Of a DNA stretch of 64,000 bases, positions 46,657 through 58,092 are shown piece by piece. Numbering within the stretch: the stretch's first letter is position 1; each line of letters opens with the position of its first letter. Where the stretch lies: assembly GCA_021307315.1 (NCBI GenBank), contig JAJSPD010000009.1:62001-126000 (forward strand), read 5' to 3'. Source of the DNA: Bisporella sp. PMI_857. Taxonomy: Eukaryota > Ascomycota > Leotiomycetes > Helotiales > Helotiaceae. A model generated the notes under the pieces. That model had not been told where the DNA came from and ran no database searches. It saw only the letters and a program-made list of their open reading frames with translations. Position numbers and translations under genes: made by a program.

Positions 46657-47860
46657 TTACACATCCTCCAAGCCTGTCGCAATTCGGAATCTCGGCATCT
46701 CTCCGTTCCAATTCTCCGGCCAGAACTCTCTCATGCCCTCCAACTCCGTCTTCCAAATCTCAGCCGTCCTTATCCTCCACTCCTCCGGCAACATTTTGCC
46801 ATTCTTTGCCTTTTCCCCATAAATCCTTTTATCCAGAATAAGAACCAACTCCTCCAATTTACCAAAGCATACCACTTTCTTAGACACCCAATTTGTATTC
46901 ACGCCTATGGTCTTCCAATACTGAAACCTCTCTTTAGTCCACCATTTATATGGTGGCATACTAATCGTTGCCCTCACAGCGAATTTTTTGAGATTAGGCA
47001 TTTCTTTTGAAAGGACGGCGATGAGTTGATGGATTTCTTGCACGGACGAGGAAGAGGCGATATTCATCTTAACCATCAAGACGTCGTGAGCGGGGGAGGC
47101 GAAAACACCTGTACGATAAGAGGAGTCATCCTGTCGAGGCGTTTTCTCGCCTCTGAGGCTAGGGGGCCGCTGAGCATTTCTGGCTAGTTTGAGCCCAAAT
47201 TCGCCTTTAAAGGGTAGGCCGCGGGTTGTATATTCATCTCTCAGGTAGGATTTGTAGAACGGGCGAGTGGCGACGTAACTCTCGCGACATGCTAGAAAGG
47301 TTGCCGGTGGTGGGATAAAGTGAGGTGAGGAGGGAGGGAGGTAGGAGCATTCGCAATTGCCTTCGTCGCAGATCAGGATGGACATGGTATAAAAATAAAA
47401 AATGGACCCAACACCTTCGGCCTCGTGCCTCAGACGCTCTAGGACAGGCTCTTCAGTATTGGCCTCTGAGAAGCTGAGGGAGTTTTCGGCAAGCCATTCT
47501 GAAATTTTATACTCCCTATGGGTGTATTGGCTGAGATGCAATGGGATGATGCGCTGTTGGGCTGCGAGCTTCCAAATATAGTCTCTGAGCTCGAGAGGAA
47601 GCTCAGAAAATCTGGGAAACGAGTGCTGAATTGTGTCTTTGGGGGGAGTATTGTTGGAAGATGATTTCTATTTTGTCTCTTCAATTAGTATGTCTCCAAA
47701 CGAGTAGCCACTGATTGAGGCTCATTTCTCATAAAGAATGATTCAAAGCATGTAGGTTACATAATATATATCTGTTGCAATATTCCAGACTGGTGAAACT
47801 TACAGAAGTGGAAGAGAAGAAAAATTGAACCTTAGATAAAGCGCTTTCCAGGATATTCAT
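46657..47860 (-). CDS. 2EXR-domain protein of unknown function
   Basis: A fungal-specific family protein. The main exon, 47667-46657, encodes the 2EXR signature FPRFSELPLELRDYIWKLAA near its start (the F-P-LP-E-R-IW pattern), then a body with FLACRESYVA, ISMPPYKWWT and a C-terminal WPENWNGEMP. No ATG precedes the signature in this exon. A plausible first exon at 47860-47804 joins across a 136-nt intron (GTAAGT donor, AATAG acceptor) to give 355 aa. That first exon is tentative, and an internal Met at 47541 would truncate the domain. 2EXR proteins are abundant in filamentous ascomycetes and none has a well-established function. Confidence 0.65.
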
Positions 47861-48835
47861 AGTTTTCAGTGATAAACAGGCTGAGGTAGGTATTATACTG
47901 CAGATAACCGTGAAAGACTTAGAAGAGAAGTACAATTATATGAGAAGATGTGAATTGATATGTAGTGAGTTGCACAGCCACGCAGCGCATCATGGTAAGG
48001 TAAGCCCCCACAAAACCACTATTTGGAGCCAGGAATCACACTTTCTGAGCCTCAGAATCTATTTTGACACAGGAAAGCACATTGGTCAACAGACACGGAA
48101 GCATAAGAAGGAAGAATGCTAATAAAGTGAGCAGAATAGTCACGTGATAATATTGAGGCTCTTGAACACGGAGAATCCCAGAACACTGCGATTTTAGCCA
48201 AATCAGATGACTCTTAAGTGGCAGGAGCGGAAGCATCCCTTTCATCAACTATGGCCTCTTTCCTCATGGTAAAAATTTGTTGTGAATCTTGCAGCAGAAA
48301 TGAAGTGGTAGTGAAGTGATAGCAATAGCATCGCAGAAGTCGATGCAGGCTCTTATGAACGTCAACTTTTCTTCCGCGCTTCCACCTAATCTTTGATGTT
48401 GAGAATAAGCACAAACTGAGACTAAAAGTTTCATTTATTATTTTTACTTCAGGTATTAGCCGTAGCCGTAGCCTTAGAGATGAAGAGAAGTGGATCTGAT
48501 ATTCGAAGGTGAGGCTGAAAGAGCGCGCTAGCTTTAAAACGCTCTAGTGCCGTCGGCCTTTCCAGAAACTCCAGGATGCTCTGCTCTAAATCATAATATT
48601 CTCAAACTTGTCTGCATCCAGACAACTCCAGTATCCTTTCCTACATTCAAACGGAGCAATCGATACCCTTATACGACAAAAAGCCCTGCCTTGACGACGC
48701 TCTTAATGATAGAAAATCATTGCCTCTAAAGCCAAAAGGTTTTTGGGCAACGCGCCCCTTGGCTTCAATTTGCGCCACATCCCCAGATCTTCAAGTCTCT
48801 TCACGCGCAACGGCTCTTCGAATTCTTAATACATA
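47861..48835. promoter_or_regulatory. Divergent promoter between the 2EXR gene and RPB2
   Basis: 0.97 kb with no supported gene. The 2EXR first exon may extend into it. It contains a small direct repeat of GCCGTA (about 48461-48472). Confidence 0.45.
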
Positions 48836-51800
48836 ATGGCAGATGTAGAATATGAGGATGGGTACGAGTATGATGGCGAGTTTGGCGACGGGGAAGACGA
48901 CCTGTCCATTACAGCAGAGGACTGTTGGACGGTTATTTCGTCCTTCTTTGACTCGAAAGGCTTGGTGTCGCAGCAGCTAGACTCTTTCGACGAGTTTATG
49001 ATGACAACCATGCAAGAACTGGTTGAAGAGAACTCACAGCTGACCCTTGACCAAAACAATCCACCTTCGACCGACGAGAATCCTATTGCCTTGCGAAGAT
49101 ACGAAATCAAGTTTGGACAAGTGTCTCTGTCACGTCCAGCCATGACGGAAGGCGATGGAAGCACACAGGTTCTGCTACCACAAGAGGCGCGCCTACGAAG
49201 TCTGACCTATGCCAGCCCTCTCTATGTCGATATGACCAAGAATGTATCTATCGCGGTCGAGCGCCCAGTGCCACTCAACGAGTTAGATGATGAGCAGGCA
49301 GCTGAAATGCAGGCAACCGGCGAACATCCAACAAGACTTGTTTGGGAAAATGAGAGCGGTGGGTCGTTGGATGAGAGTGATAAAGGAGAACCAGAGAAGG
49401 TGTACATCGGCAAAGTGCCCATCATGCTGAAATCTTCCTACTGCATTTTGAAGGATCTCACTGAGGATGACCTCTACTCCTGGAACGAGTGTCCGTATGA
49501 TCAAGGTGGATACTTTGTTATTAATGGCAGTGAAAAGGTCCTGATTGCGCAGGAACGAAGTGCGGCAAATATTGTTCAGGTCTTTCCCAAGGCACTTCCA
49601 GCTGTTACTCCTTACATCGCCGAAATTCGAAGCGCGCTTGAAAAGGGGTCTCGACTCATCTCTTCCTTAACGATCAAACTTTTCTCCAAGGGTGATACCA
49701 ACAGAGGCGGCTTTGGCCAGACAGTCAAGTCCACATTGCCATACATCAAAGGGGATATCCCAATCGCTATTGTTTTCCGAGCACTTGGGGTGGTGTCTGA
49801 TGAGGATATCTTGAATCATATCTGCTACGATCGCAATGACACGCAAATGTTGGAAATGCTTAAGCCATGTATTGAGGAAGCATTCGTCATCCAAGACAGA
49901 GAGGTTGCTCTCGATTTTATCGGGAGACGTGGAAACCAGACAAATATGACTCGGGACCAGCGTGTTAAATATGCTCGTGACATCATGCAGAAGGAATTGC
50001 TGCCTCATATTTCACAGAAAGAAGGTAGCGAGACCAGAAAGGCATTCTTCCTTGGCTACATGGTTCACAGAATGCTTCAGTGCGCTTTGGGTCGTCGGGA
50101 AACCGATGATCGAGATCATTTTGGCAAGAAACGTTTGGATCTTGCGGGCCCTCTTCTTGCAAAGCTTTTCCGTGGCCTCTTCCGACGGTTGACTACCGAT
50201 GCTTACAAGTATCTTCAAAAGTGTGTGGAGCAAAACCGTGAGTTCAACCCGACTCTTGGTATCAAGTCAACAACTATCACCAACGGTCTGAAATACTCGT
50301 TGGCGACTGGTAATTGGGGCGATCAAAAGAAGGCCGCTAGTTCAACTGCTGGTGTATCCCAGGTTCTTAACAGATACACGTTTGCCTCTACCCTTTCACA
50401 TTTGCGCCGCACCAACACTCCTATTGGCCGTGATGGAAAGATTGCAAAGCCACGTCAGTTACACAATACCCATTGGGGCTTAGTCTGTCCAGCAGAGACT
50501 CCTGAGGGTCAGGCTTGCGGCCTGGTCAAAAATCTGGCGCTCATGTGCTATGTCACAGTCGGTACACCTAGCGACCCAATTGTTGAGTTTATGATTCAAC
50601 GTAATATGGAAGTTCTAGAAGAATACGAACCTTTACGGTCTCCCAATGCTACTAAGGTGTTTGTCAACGGCGTGTGGGTTGGTGTGCATCGTGATCCTGC
50701 CCACTTGGTCAAGACTGTTCAACAACTGCGTCGAAGCAACATGATTTCTCATGAGGTCTCTTTGATCCGAGACATCAGAGATAGAGAATTTAAGATCTTC
50801 ACTGATGCAGGGAGAGTTTGTAGACCGTTGTTTGTTGTAGATAACGAAGTGGAGAGCCCTAACAGAGGCAATCTTGTCCTCACTAAGGAGCATATCAAAA
50901 GACTACAGAAAGATCAGACATTACCTCTGAATATGGATGCAGAGCAAAAAGAAGCAACTGGATACTTCGGATTCCAAGGTTTGATTGATTCCGGTTGTAT
51001 TGAATATGTCGATGGTGAAGAGGAAGAGACCATCATGGTCACAATGACTCCTGAAGACTTGGATATTGCAAGACAACAGCAGGCTGGATATGAAATTGCG
51101 CCTGATGAGGATAGCGAGACTCCGAACAAGAGAGTTAAGGCGCCGGTGAAGTCATCGGCCACTATTTATACCCACTGCGAAATCCATCCTAGCATGATTT
51201 TGGGAATCTGTGCAAGCATCATTCCCTTCCCCGATCACAATCAGGTAAGAAAATATCATATGTTATTGCAATTATGCTAATAACCACAGTCTCCGCGTAA
51301 TACTTATCAGTCTGCCATGGGTAAGCAAGCTATGGGGGTATTTCTTACGAATTTTGATCAACGGATGGACACCATGTCCAACATTCTCTATTATCCTCAA
51401 AAGCCCCTAGGCACCACTCAGTCTATGGAATTCCTCAAGTTCCGAGAACTTCCTGCGGGTCAGAATGCCATCGTTGCTATTGCTTGCTACTCTGGCTACA
51501 ATCAAGAAGATTCCGTTATTATGAATCAGAGCAGTATTGATCGTGGACTTTTCCGCAGTCTGTTCTACCGTGCATATACCGATCAGGAAAAGCGCGTCGG
51601 TATGGCGATGGTTGAGACCTTTGAGAAACCGTACAGACAGGATACTTTGAGATTGAAGCACGGTACTTATGACAAGCTTGATGACGATGGACTTGTGGCC
51701 CCAGGCGTTCGCGTCTCTGGTGAAGACATCATTATCGGCAAGACTGCACCCCTTGCTCCAGATAACGAGGAACTTGGTCAACGTACTAAATCGCACTCCA

Positions 51801-52731
51801 AGCGTGATGCATCAACTCCGCTGCGAAGTACTGAAAACGGTATCGTTGATCAAGTTCTCGTCACAACCAATGCCGAAGGTCTTAGATTCGTTAAGGTCAG
51901 AATGCGTACAACCAAGATTCCTCAGATCGGTGATAAGTTTGCTTCTCGGCACGGTCAGAAGGGAACCATCGGTATCACCTACCGCCATGAGGACATGCCA
52001 TTTACTAGAGAGGGTATTGTACCTGATCTTATTATCAACCCTCATGCTATCCCGTCTCGTATGACAATTGCACATTTGATTGAGTGTCAATTGAGTAAGG
52101 TTTCGACTCTTCGAGGTCTTGAAGGTGATGCAACACCTTTCACTGATGTAACTGTTGACTCGGTTTCGAAACTTCTTCGCGATCACGGCTACCAGAGTCG
52201 TGGATTCGAGATTATGTATCATGGTCACACTGGTAAAAAGTTGAATGCTCAAGTCTTCCTTGGCCCAACTTACTATCAACGACTGCGTCACATGGTCGAT
52301 GATAAGATCCACGCTCGCGCTAGAGGTCCTGTTCAGATCCTGACCAGACAACCAGTGGAAGGTCGCGCTCGAGATGGCGGTCTCCGTTTCGGAGAGATGG
52401 AGCGTGATTGTATGATCTCTCATGGTGCTGCTGCGTTCCTGAAGGAAAGATTGTTCGAGGTGTCAGATGCCTTCAGAGTCCATGTCTGCGATATATGCGG
52501 TCTTATGACACCAATAGCGTAAGTCTACCGTTCCTCGTTCTGATAGAGAATTTCCTAATTAGTTATAGTAAAATCGCAGCCAACTCGTTTGAGTGTCGAC
52601 CCTGCAGAAACAAGACCAAGATCTCGCAGATCCATATTCCATATGCCGCCAAGCTTCTCTTCCAGGAGCTAGCGTCGATGAATATCGCGGCACGCATGTT
52701 TACGAAACGGTCCGGTATATCGGTTCGTTGA
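48836..52731 (+). CDS. RPB2: RNA polymerase II second-largest subunit RPB2
   Basis: Catalytic-core subunit of RNA polymerase II, 1266 aa. Exons are 48836-51244, 51290-52518 and 52569-52731; the introns are 45 and 50 nt. After an acidic N-terminus it carries the protrusion, lobe, fork, external, hybrid-binding, wall, anchor and clamp segments in order. Diagnostic strings are [56 protein letters not shown] (Glu-Asp of the active-site region), [13 protein letters not shown] and the C-terminal clamp zinc site CDICG...CRPC, whose two halves are joined by the last splice. It is a single-copy housekeeping gene widely used in fungal phylogeny, so this locus could place the organism precisely. Confidence 0.98.
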
Positions 52732-53430
52732 TGAAAGGATTAGGGGGCAAGATGTACATTAAGAAGAGAGAAGATGAAAATTGCGGGATGACAGCGAATT
52801 CTTTGCATAGTTGGCGGACGGCGTTCAGGAGCTACCATTGAATTTGGCCTGAAAAGGAAACTCTGCATTCATGGTGGAGAACGTCACTCTCTTCCCTTTA
52901 CCTCCTCAATAAATAGACCGAGATTGTATGGAATGGGCCAGCAAAAAATATATGGGTGCATTCACGGATGCACACCTGTATGATACTTACATTTGACCAC
53001 GAGGGAGATGGGAGACAAAAATGGGAGATAGTATAATCAGACCAGTGATCTAGAGATAAAGGCATTTTGACTCCGCGTCTTCTGTTTGCATATCATATAT
53101 ACCAGTGATCTAGAGATAAAGGCATTTTGACTCCGCGTCTTCTGTTTGCATATCATATATCTATGAAATATATGGCATGATCGCTTTTCTCCCTGCGCCT
53201 ACAATGCTTTGTTTCTCGCTCATTCATGCCTCCATAATATACAATCCCTGTGTCTATACATGCAATATATGTTATACATTATCTGGCTCCACCTCCAGCA
53301 CACATACATGGTCCAGAGTAGAGCTTTGCTAATCAATTCCTCAAGGTGACATGCTATCCATTTTGTCAACCTTCGGCCGATTGCAGTGGGTCATCATAAC
53401 AAAAAAAAACTTCCGTATCAGATCTTAAAG
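52732..53430. other. Convergent intergenic region between RPB2 and PET117
   Basis: 3' flanks of both genes; the 60-bp tandem duplication is described separately. Nothing else is recognised. An A10 run lies at about 53400-53409. Confidence 0.5.
53041..53160. repeat. Exact 60-bp tandem duplication
   Basis: Positions 53041-53100 and 53101-53160 are identical base for base. Identity stops immediately on both sides. The unit starts ACCAGTGATCTAGAGATAAA and ends CATATCATATAT. It lies in the RPB2/PET117 3' intergenic region. Confidence 0.98.
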
Positions 53431-53738
53431 TCACGATAATGACTTGCTTGGAGGAGGGCCAGTCTCGGGGGTCCCAACCCTCTGCACAGTACGATATTCC
53501 TCCTCCAGCCTCCGCTGCATCTCAAAGTCGGCCTGGCGTTCTGCTTTAAGGCGCTGTTGCTCCATGTCCCGGATTACGCCTGCGTGCATTGCCTATGCCG
53601 TTGGTTATTGTATGCATAATTCAATGGGTAAAAGAAACCTACTGCCTTCTCGGCCTGTTGCGCGTAGTGCACGAAGACGATCGTCCCAACTGCGAATGTG
53701 GATGCGGAAAGAAGCGTGAGTTTTGCTGCTCTTGACAT
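53431..53738 (-). CDS. PET117: Cytochrome c oxidase assembly protein PET117
   Basis: Small mitochondrial inner-membrane protein of 85 aa needed for complex IV assembly. Exons are 53738-53643 and 53592-53431; the intron is 53642-53593. The N-terminal membrane anchor lies at residues 5-24 (AKLTLLSASTFAVGTIVFVH). The conserved YAQQAEKAAMHAGVIRDMEQ spans the splice, and the FEMQRRLEEEY core lies after it, followed by a short PxTGPPPSKS tail. The order matches yeast Pet117 closely. An upstream in-frame Met at 53783 would add 15 residues before the anchor and is judged less likely. Confidence 0.9.
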
Positions 53739-54001
53739 TTTGAATGTAGATAGACTCTCTAAGCACAATTCCACGACTAACAAGATGAATTAGCATTGAT
53801 GCTAAACTTTTGATAGCCTGAGGTGATGTCTTGGCACTAGTGGCAGGGTTTTGGAGCTTCCAGGTTGGTGGAGCTCTGAGCTTCAGCGACATCCTTATCC
53901 AATACATAACGGATTCCTAAACACCACGAACCGAGCCACCAACAACTATCGTATACAAGTCAATTGGCCATATCGCGCAAGCTGCTCAAGAGCTAGAGAA
54001 G

Positions 54002-54837
54002 ATGGTAGGAGAGACCACTAGAAGCGGATCAAGACCACTGGCTGATCGCATTTTAGTCAGCCCAAAACTCGGCGGGGATTCAGACATTGCTTGAGGTAAA
54101 CTTTCCCCCATTGTACAGGCGGAGATATTGTTCAGGTGGCCATCAGCGAGTGTTAAGAGATGAATTTCCAGGATGGTGCTGACTTGCGCAGGCGGAAAAA
54201 GATGCTAGCAAGATTGTTCAGAGAGGTATGATTCCTGTTCGATATTCATTGCGAAGATACTAACTCTGTTGCAGCAAGAGAATGTGGGTGATCCAACAAT
54301 GTGCCATATTAGCGCAAGCCGTGCAAAGACTGTGCCAGCAAAGTTAACAGCCAGACTAGACCGCACGAAGAAGGTAAAGGAAGCAAGAGACGAAGCAAAG
54401 AAAGAGGTCGATGCCTATCGAAAGGAGAAAGATGAAGAATTTAAGAAGTTTGAGGCTGAGGTACGGACATATTGTTTTTACATGTTGTGGTTAGGGGTTT
54501 GGTAGTATCAGAGAAGAGGGGCTGCCATGCAAGTCGTACATGAAGTTGATGAAGGCCTCATGGCTCATACGGTCCTTGCTGCTCGTTTCGGCCTTTCTGC
54601 TTCAAGGACTTTATTGCCTACTTCATTGACTATTCAAGAATGTATTCTAACTGTTTTACGCAGCACACAAGCGGAAATAAGAAAGCAGAAGATGATGCCA
54701 GCAAGGACGCTGAATTCAAGATCAAGGAGATCACGAGCGCTGGGTCAAAGGGGCAGGACAAGGTAGTTAAGGACTTGCTGGAAGCTATTTGGAACCCTAA
54801 ACCCATTGTACCAGAGCGGATCGAGGTTCCGAAATAA
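54002..54837 (+). CDS. VMA10: V-type proton ATPase subunit G (Vma10)
   Basis: Peripheral-stalk subunit of the vacuolar H+-ATPase, 119 aa, forming a long coiled coil with subunit E. Six exons: 54002-54004, 54057-54095, 54192-54225, 54275-54283, 54360-54460 and 54664-54837. The first exon is only the ATG; exon 4 is 9 nt. The joined product opens MSAQNSAGIQTLLEAEKDAS and continues KIVQRAREYRTKKVKEARDE and EAKKEVDAYRKEKDEEFKKF, which is the family's near-invariant N-terminal half. Length is close to that of yeast Vma10 (114 aa). The second intron (96 nt) and the fifth (203 nt) are longer than average; the fifth has a CTAAC branch site 15 nt before its CAG. The frame remains open for 48 codons beyond the TAA (see findings). 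Confidence 0.9.
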
Positions 54838-55291
54838 GGGTCCGACCGTGGGGAAGAACAGAGGGCAGAAGAGGATGAGAAGAGCAAACTGGCACGGATT
54901 GCGAGGGAATTGCCGCTGTGGACTGTTGCTATGTTTTATAGGATCAACCGGCTGAACACAGCTGAGGAAGATGAGTTAGACTAGCATGGCATTGGAATTG
55001 ATATCCCTTGGGTTGGCCAGCTCTTATAGTGTGATGGGAGTTGGGTCTTCCCCGCGGGCATAAGCATATTTTCCAATTTCCTTCCTTCTAGAAAATGTTT
55101 AGGAAATTCCCTCACCATCATTGACTGATTAGCATCATTCTTCATAACTTCAAAATTGAGAGGATAAGTCACATGTTTTCGAAGGCAATACGTCACTTCC
55201 AATTGTGAAGAAGCTCTAAATCACCATCGTGACTCCCCCACAATGGCAGAACACAATCAGCATAGCAAACTGCAATGCGTACTATTTCTCG
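54838..55291. other. 3' flank of VMA10 and promoter of the lipase gene
   Basis: The first 147 nt are open in the VMA10 frame after its stop (to TAG at 54982-54984) and code-like in composition. The rest is AT-rich. Confidence 0.5.
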
Positions 55292-56423
55292 ATGACACTA
55301 TTGATAGCTCGTGTAGCTCACGCGAGCCCGGTTCTGCGCCATGTTCCACATCGCCAGTTCGTAATGAGGCATCTTGTAAGGGCGGTCTTTTCAACATGCT
55401 GCCCTTGTTTCGATCGGGCTGGCGCGGAGGATGAGACGACACCGAACAAGGATCCAAGAATTAATGACTTAGGGAGAGCTATTGAGGATGATTATGCTAC
55501 AATTAGAGCTACTTATAGTACTTCAACACCTTCTAATTGGAAAGACAGTTGTGCTAATGGACCCTCAGAAACGCCAAAGCACCCTATCGTCCTCGCACAC
55601 GGCCTGTTAGGCTTTGATGAATTCCATGTTGCAGGAAATCTCCTCCCAGGCATACAATACTGGCGTGGGATTACAGAGGCCATGCGCGCGAATGGTATTG
55701 AGGTAATAACCGCCTCGGTCCCAGCATCCGGCTCCATCGAAGAGCGCGCTCTCAAGCTTGGACAAGATATCGCAGCCAAAGCTAATGGCAAGAGTGTCAA
55801 TATAATTGCGCATAGTATGGGCGGCCTTGATGCGCGGTACATGATTTCCCGTCTGCAACCCCCGAATGTCAAAGTTCTCTCCTTGACCACTGTTGCGACG
55901 CCACATCGTGGGAGCGCATTTGCGGACTTTTGCTTTCATGAAATAGGGCCAAAACACTTACCTAGGCTATATCAATTTGTGGAGCAGCTAGGATTGAGTA
56001 CTGGGGCCTTTAGTCAATTAACAACATGGTATATGAGAGAGGAATTTAACCCTAAGACACCAGATGCTGAAGGGGTACGATATTTCTCATATGGGGCCAT
56101 GGCGAAGCCACGATGGTGGAGTGCCTTTCACAGCCCACAGAAAGTGGTTGAGAGGGCGGAGGGCGCAAATGATGGGTTGGTCAGCGTCAATAGCTCAAAA
56201 TGGGGAATATACAAAGGTACTTTAGTAGATGTTACACATCTGGATATGATCAATTGGACGAATCGAATACGTTGGTGGTTTTGGACGGCTCTGGGAAATC
56301 AGAGGAAGTAAGTATTTATACCGGCCAGAGATGCTGAGGCCTATTTGCTAAGCTGTAGACAGATTCAACGCTATTGCGCTCTACCTCGACATTGCGGATA
56401 TGCTGGCGAAGGAAGGCTTATGA
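55292..56423 (+). CDS. Alpha/beta-hydrolase lipase, mitochondrial TGL2-like
   Basis: Triacylglycerol-lipase-family hydrolase of 358 aa. Exons are 55292-56307 and 56363-56423; the intron is 56308-56362. The N-terminus (about 45 residues) is Arg/His-rich with no acidic residue, as in a mitochondrial presequence. The oxyanion-loop motif VLAHGLLGFDE, the nucleophile elbow AHSMGG (Ser), the acid in GANDGLVSVNSSKWG and the His in VDVTHLDMI follow at the expected distances. The second exon supplies the conserved end KFNAIALYLDIADMLAKEGL. Yeast Tgl2 is a mitochondrial lipase of similar length and the likely orthologue. The first ATG of the frame was used; a shorter start at 55364 is possible. Confidence 0.87.
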
Positions 56424-56845
56424 TACCCAAGACGAAAGCTTCCAACTATAGATGTGAAATCATCGGGACTGTGCTAGACTATCCAGATAACCCATAATTC
56501 ATAATTACATCATGAATCTCTCTGTCCTAAGTCTCCCCAGAGCTGCCCAAGTTAGCTTTTTTTGGCTGCGAAGAGATGATACACATACTATTAGGATATG
56601 TTTATCAACAGGAGGATCCGCGTTTCCTAGGTCCTTCTAATGCTGCACTACGCTAGCTCATGTATCACGGTATAGGTCCATGTCTATCCAGGAATAAATG
56701 CCTGGCACTTCCCATTCAAGGCTCTGCGGTCATGCTTCATGTTCCGCCTGCTTGGCGTCTATACCATACGAGACCAAGTCCTTCCTTTTATAAGTTGTAG
56801 CTCAACCATTCAGGTATTATTTGTATTCGCTTTCTATAAATCTCC
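56424..56845. other. Convergent intergenic region
   Basis: 3' flanks of the lipase (+) and the alcohol dehydrogenase (-); nothing recognised. Confidence 0.5.
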
Positions 56846-58092
56846 TCATACTCCAAGGGCGTCAGCGTGCTTTTTATTCCTCAGCACATATCTATACCGA
56901 GCATTCCCATCCTCCATATCAACAATCGCCTTATTGGCCTGGTCCATATCCCTCACCTCAATCCAAGGCTTGATCCCTTTACTATACGCAAACTCCAGCA
57001 TATCCTGGATATCCTTCGGGCTCCCAATAGAACTACCACCCATCTTACACCCCTTCGCAATCAGGGAAAACGCCGAGAACGCAGGAATCTTATCCTCCGG
57101 CGCACCAACCTGGATGAACTCACCATTTGTCCTTAATAGTCTGAAGTACTGCGACAACGGCATATCTGGGCCCGAGACGGTGGAGACGAGCAGGTCCAGC
57201 GTACGGGCATTCTTCTTCGCCCAATTTTTGTCCTCTCCAGTGGCGATGAATCGGTCCGCGCCCATCTTCTTCGCGTCTTCTGCCTTACTACTCGACCGCG
57301 AAATAGCCACGACCTCATCACAGCCTAGAGCTTTCGCCCACAGCAGTCCAAAATGTCCCAGCCCACCAATACCCACAATACCCACCCGCTTTCCGGGACC
57401 TGCACCTGCATTCCTCAAGGGACTCCAGACCGTAACACCACCACAAAGCATAGGTGCCGCCTCCGCCATACTCATCCCATCCGGAATTCTCACCACGAAA
57501 TGCGCTGGCACACGACAGTAATCAGCGTAGCCGCCGTATGATTTGGATCCGTCAGCGTATTTGCTGTTATAGGTGCCGACAAGACCTCTCTCGCAGTACT
57601 GCTCTTTTCCTTCTTTGCAGGCCTCGCATTGGCGGCAGGAGCTTGATTGTGCCCCAACACCAACCCGGTCACCCAGTTTGATGCGGGAGACGTTCTTGCC
57701 GACCTTGACAGCTGTGCCGACGATCTCGTGGCCAACACAGCAGGGGTACATAGTTGGTCCCTTTTCCAATGTTAGTAGGATTTAGGCGAAGAGGCAGGAG
57801 ATGTAAATACCCATCCAGAGCGCAAGGTATGTATATCACTACCACAGATCCCGCAATGGGTGATCTTGATATCGACGTCATCTTCTGCCCATGTCTTTGG
57901 CTCGTATTCCTGCCATACGAGCTTTCCCGTGGCCGATTCCTTGTTCTGGCCCATCCAACCTTGGAACTTGTAATCTGTGGTCATCTTATCTTTCGTTTGC
58001 TCTTTCACGTGCTTGCTCGCAATTGATGATGGAGAGAGGTGCTGAGAAACGGCTGAGATTCGATTTTGAGCTGTTGATGAAGAGGTAGACAT
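56846..58092 (-). CDS. Zinc-dependent alcohol dehydrogenase, cinnamyl-alcohol/Adh6-like
   Basis: Medium-chain dehydrogenase/reductase of up to 398 aa. Exons are 58092-57811 and 57760-56846; the intron is 57810-57761. Catalytic-zinc ligands are Cys in ITHCGICGSDIH and His-Glu in VGHEIVG. The structural zinc site is CRQCEACKEGKEQYC. The cofactor loop is VGIGGLGHFG, followed by ISRSSSK, a Ser/Arg pattern suggesting NADP(H). This is the cinnamyl-alcohol-dehydrogenase branch (yeast Adh6/7), which reduces aromatic and branched aldehydes. The Met at 57984 (362 aa, starting TTDYKFQGWMG) corresponds to the usual family start. The extra 36 residues before it are Ser/Thr/Lys-rich and could be an organelle-targeting extension or simply 5' UTR. 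Confidence 0.9.

Noticed and set aside
47861..48414. Short open frames upstream of RPB2
   Set aside because: No start/splice logic and no homologous motif; treated as promoter DNA.
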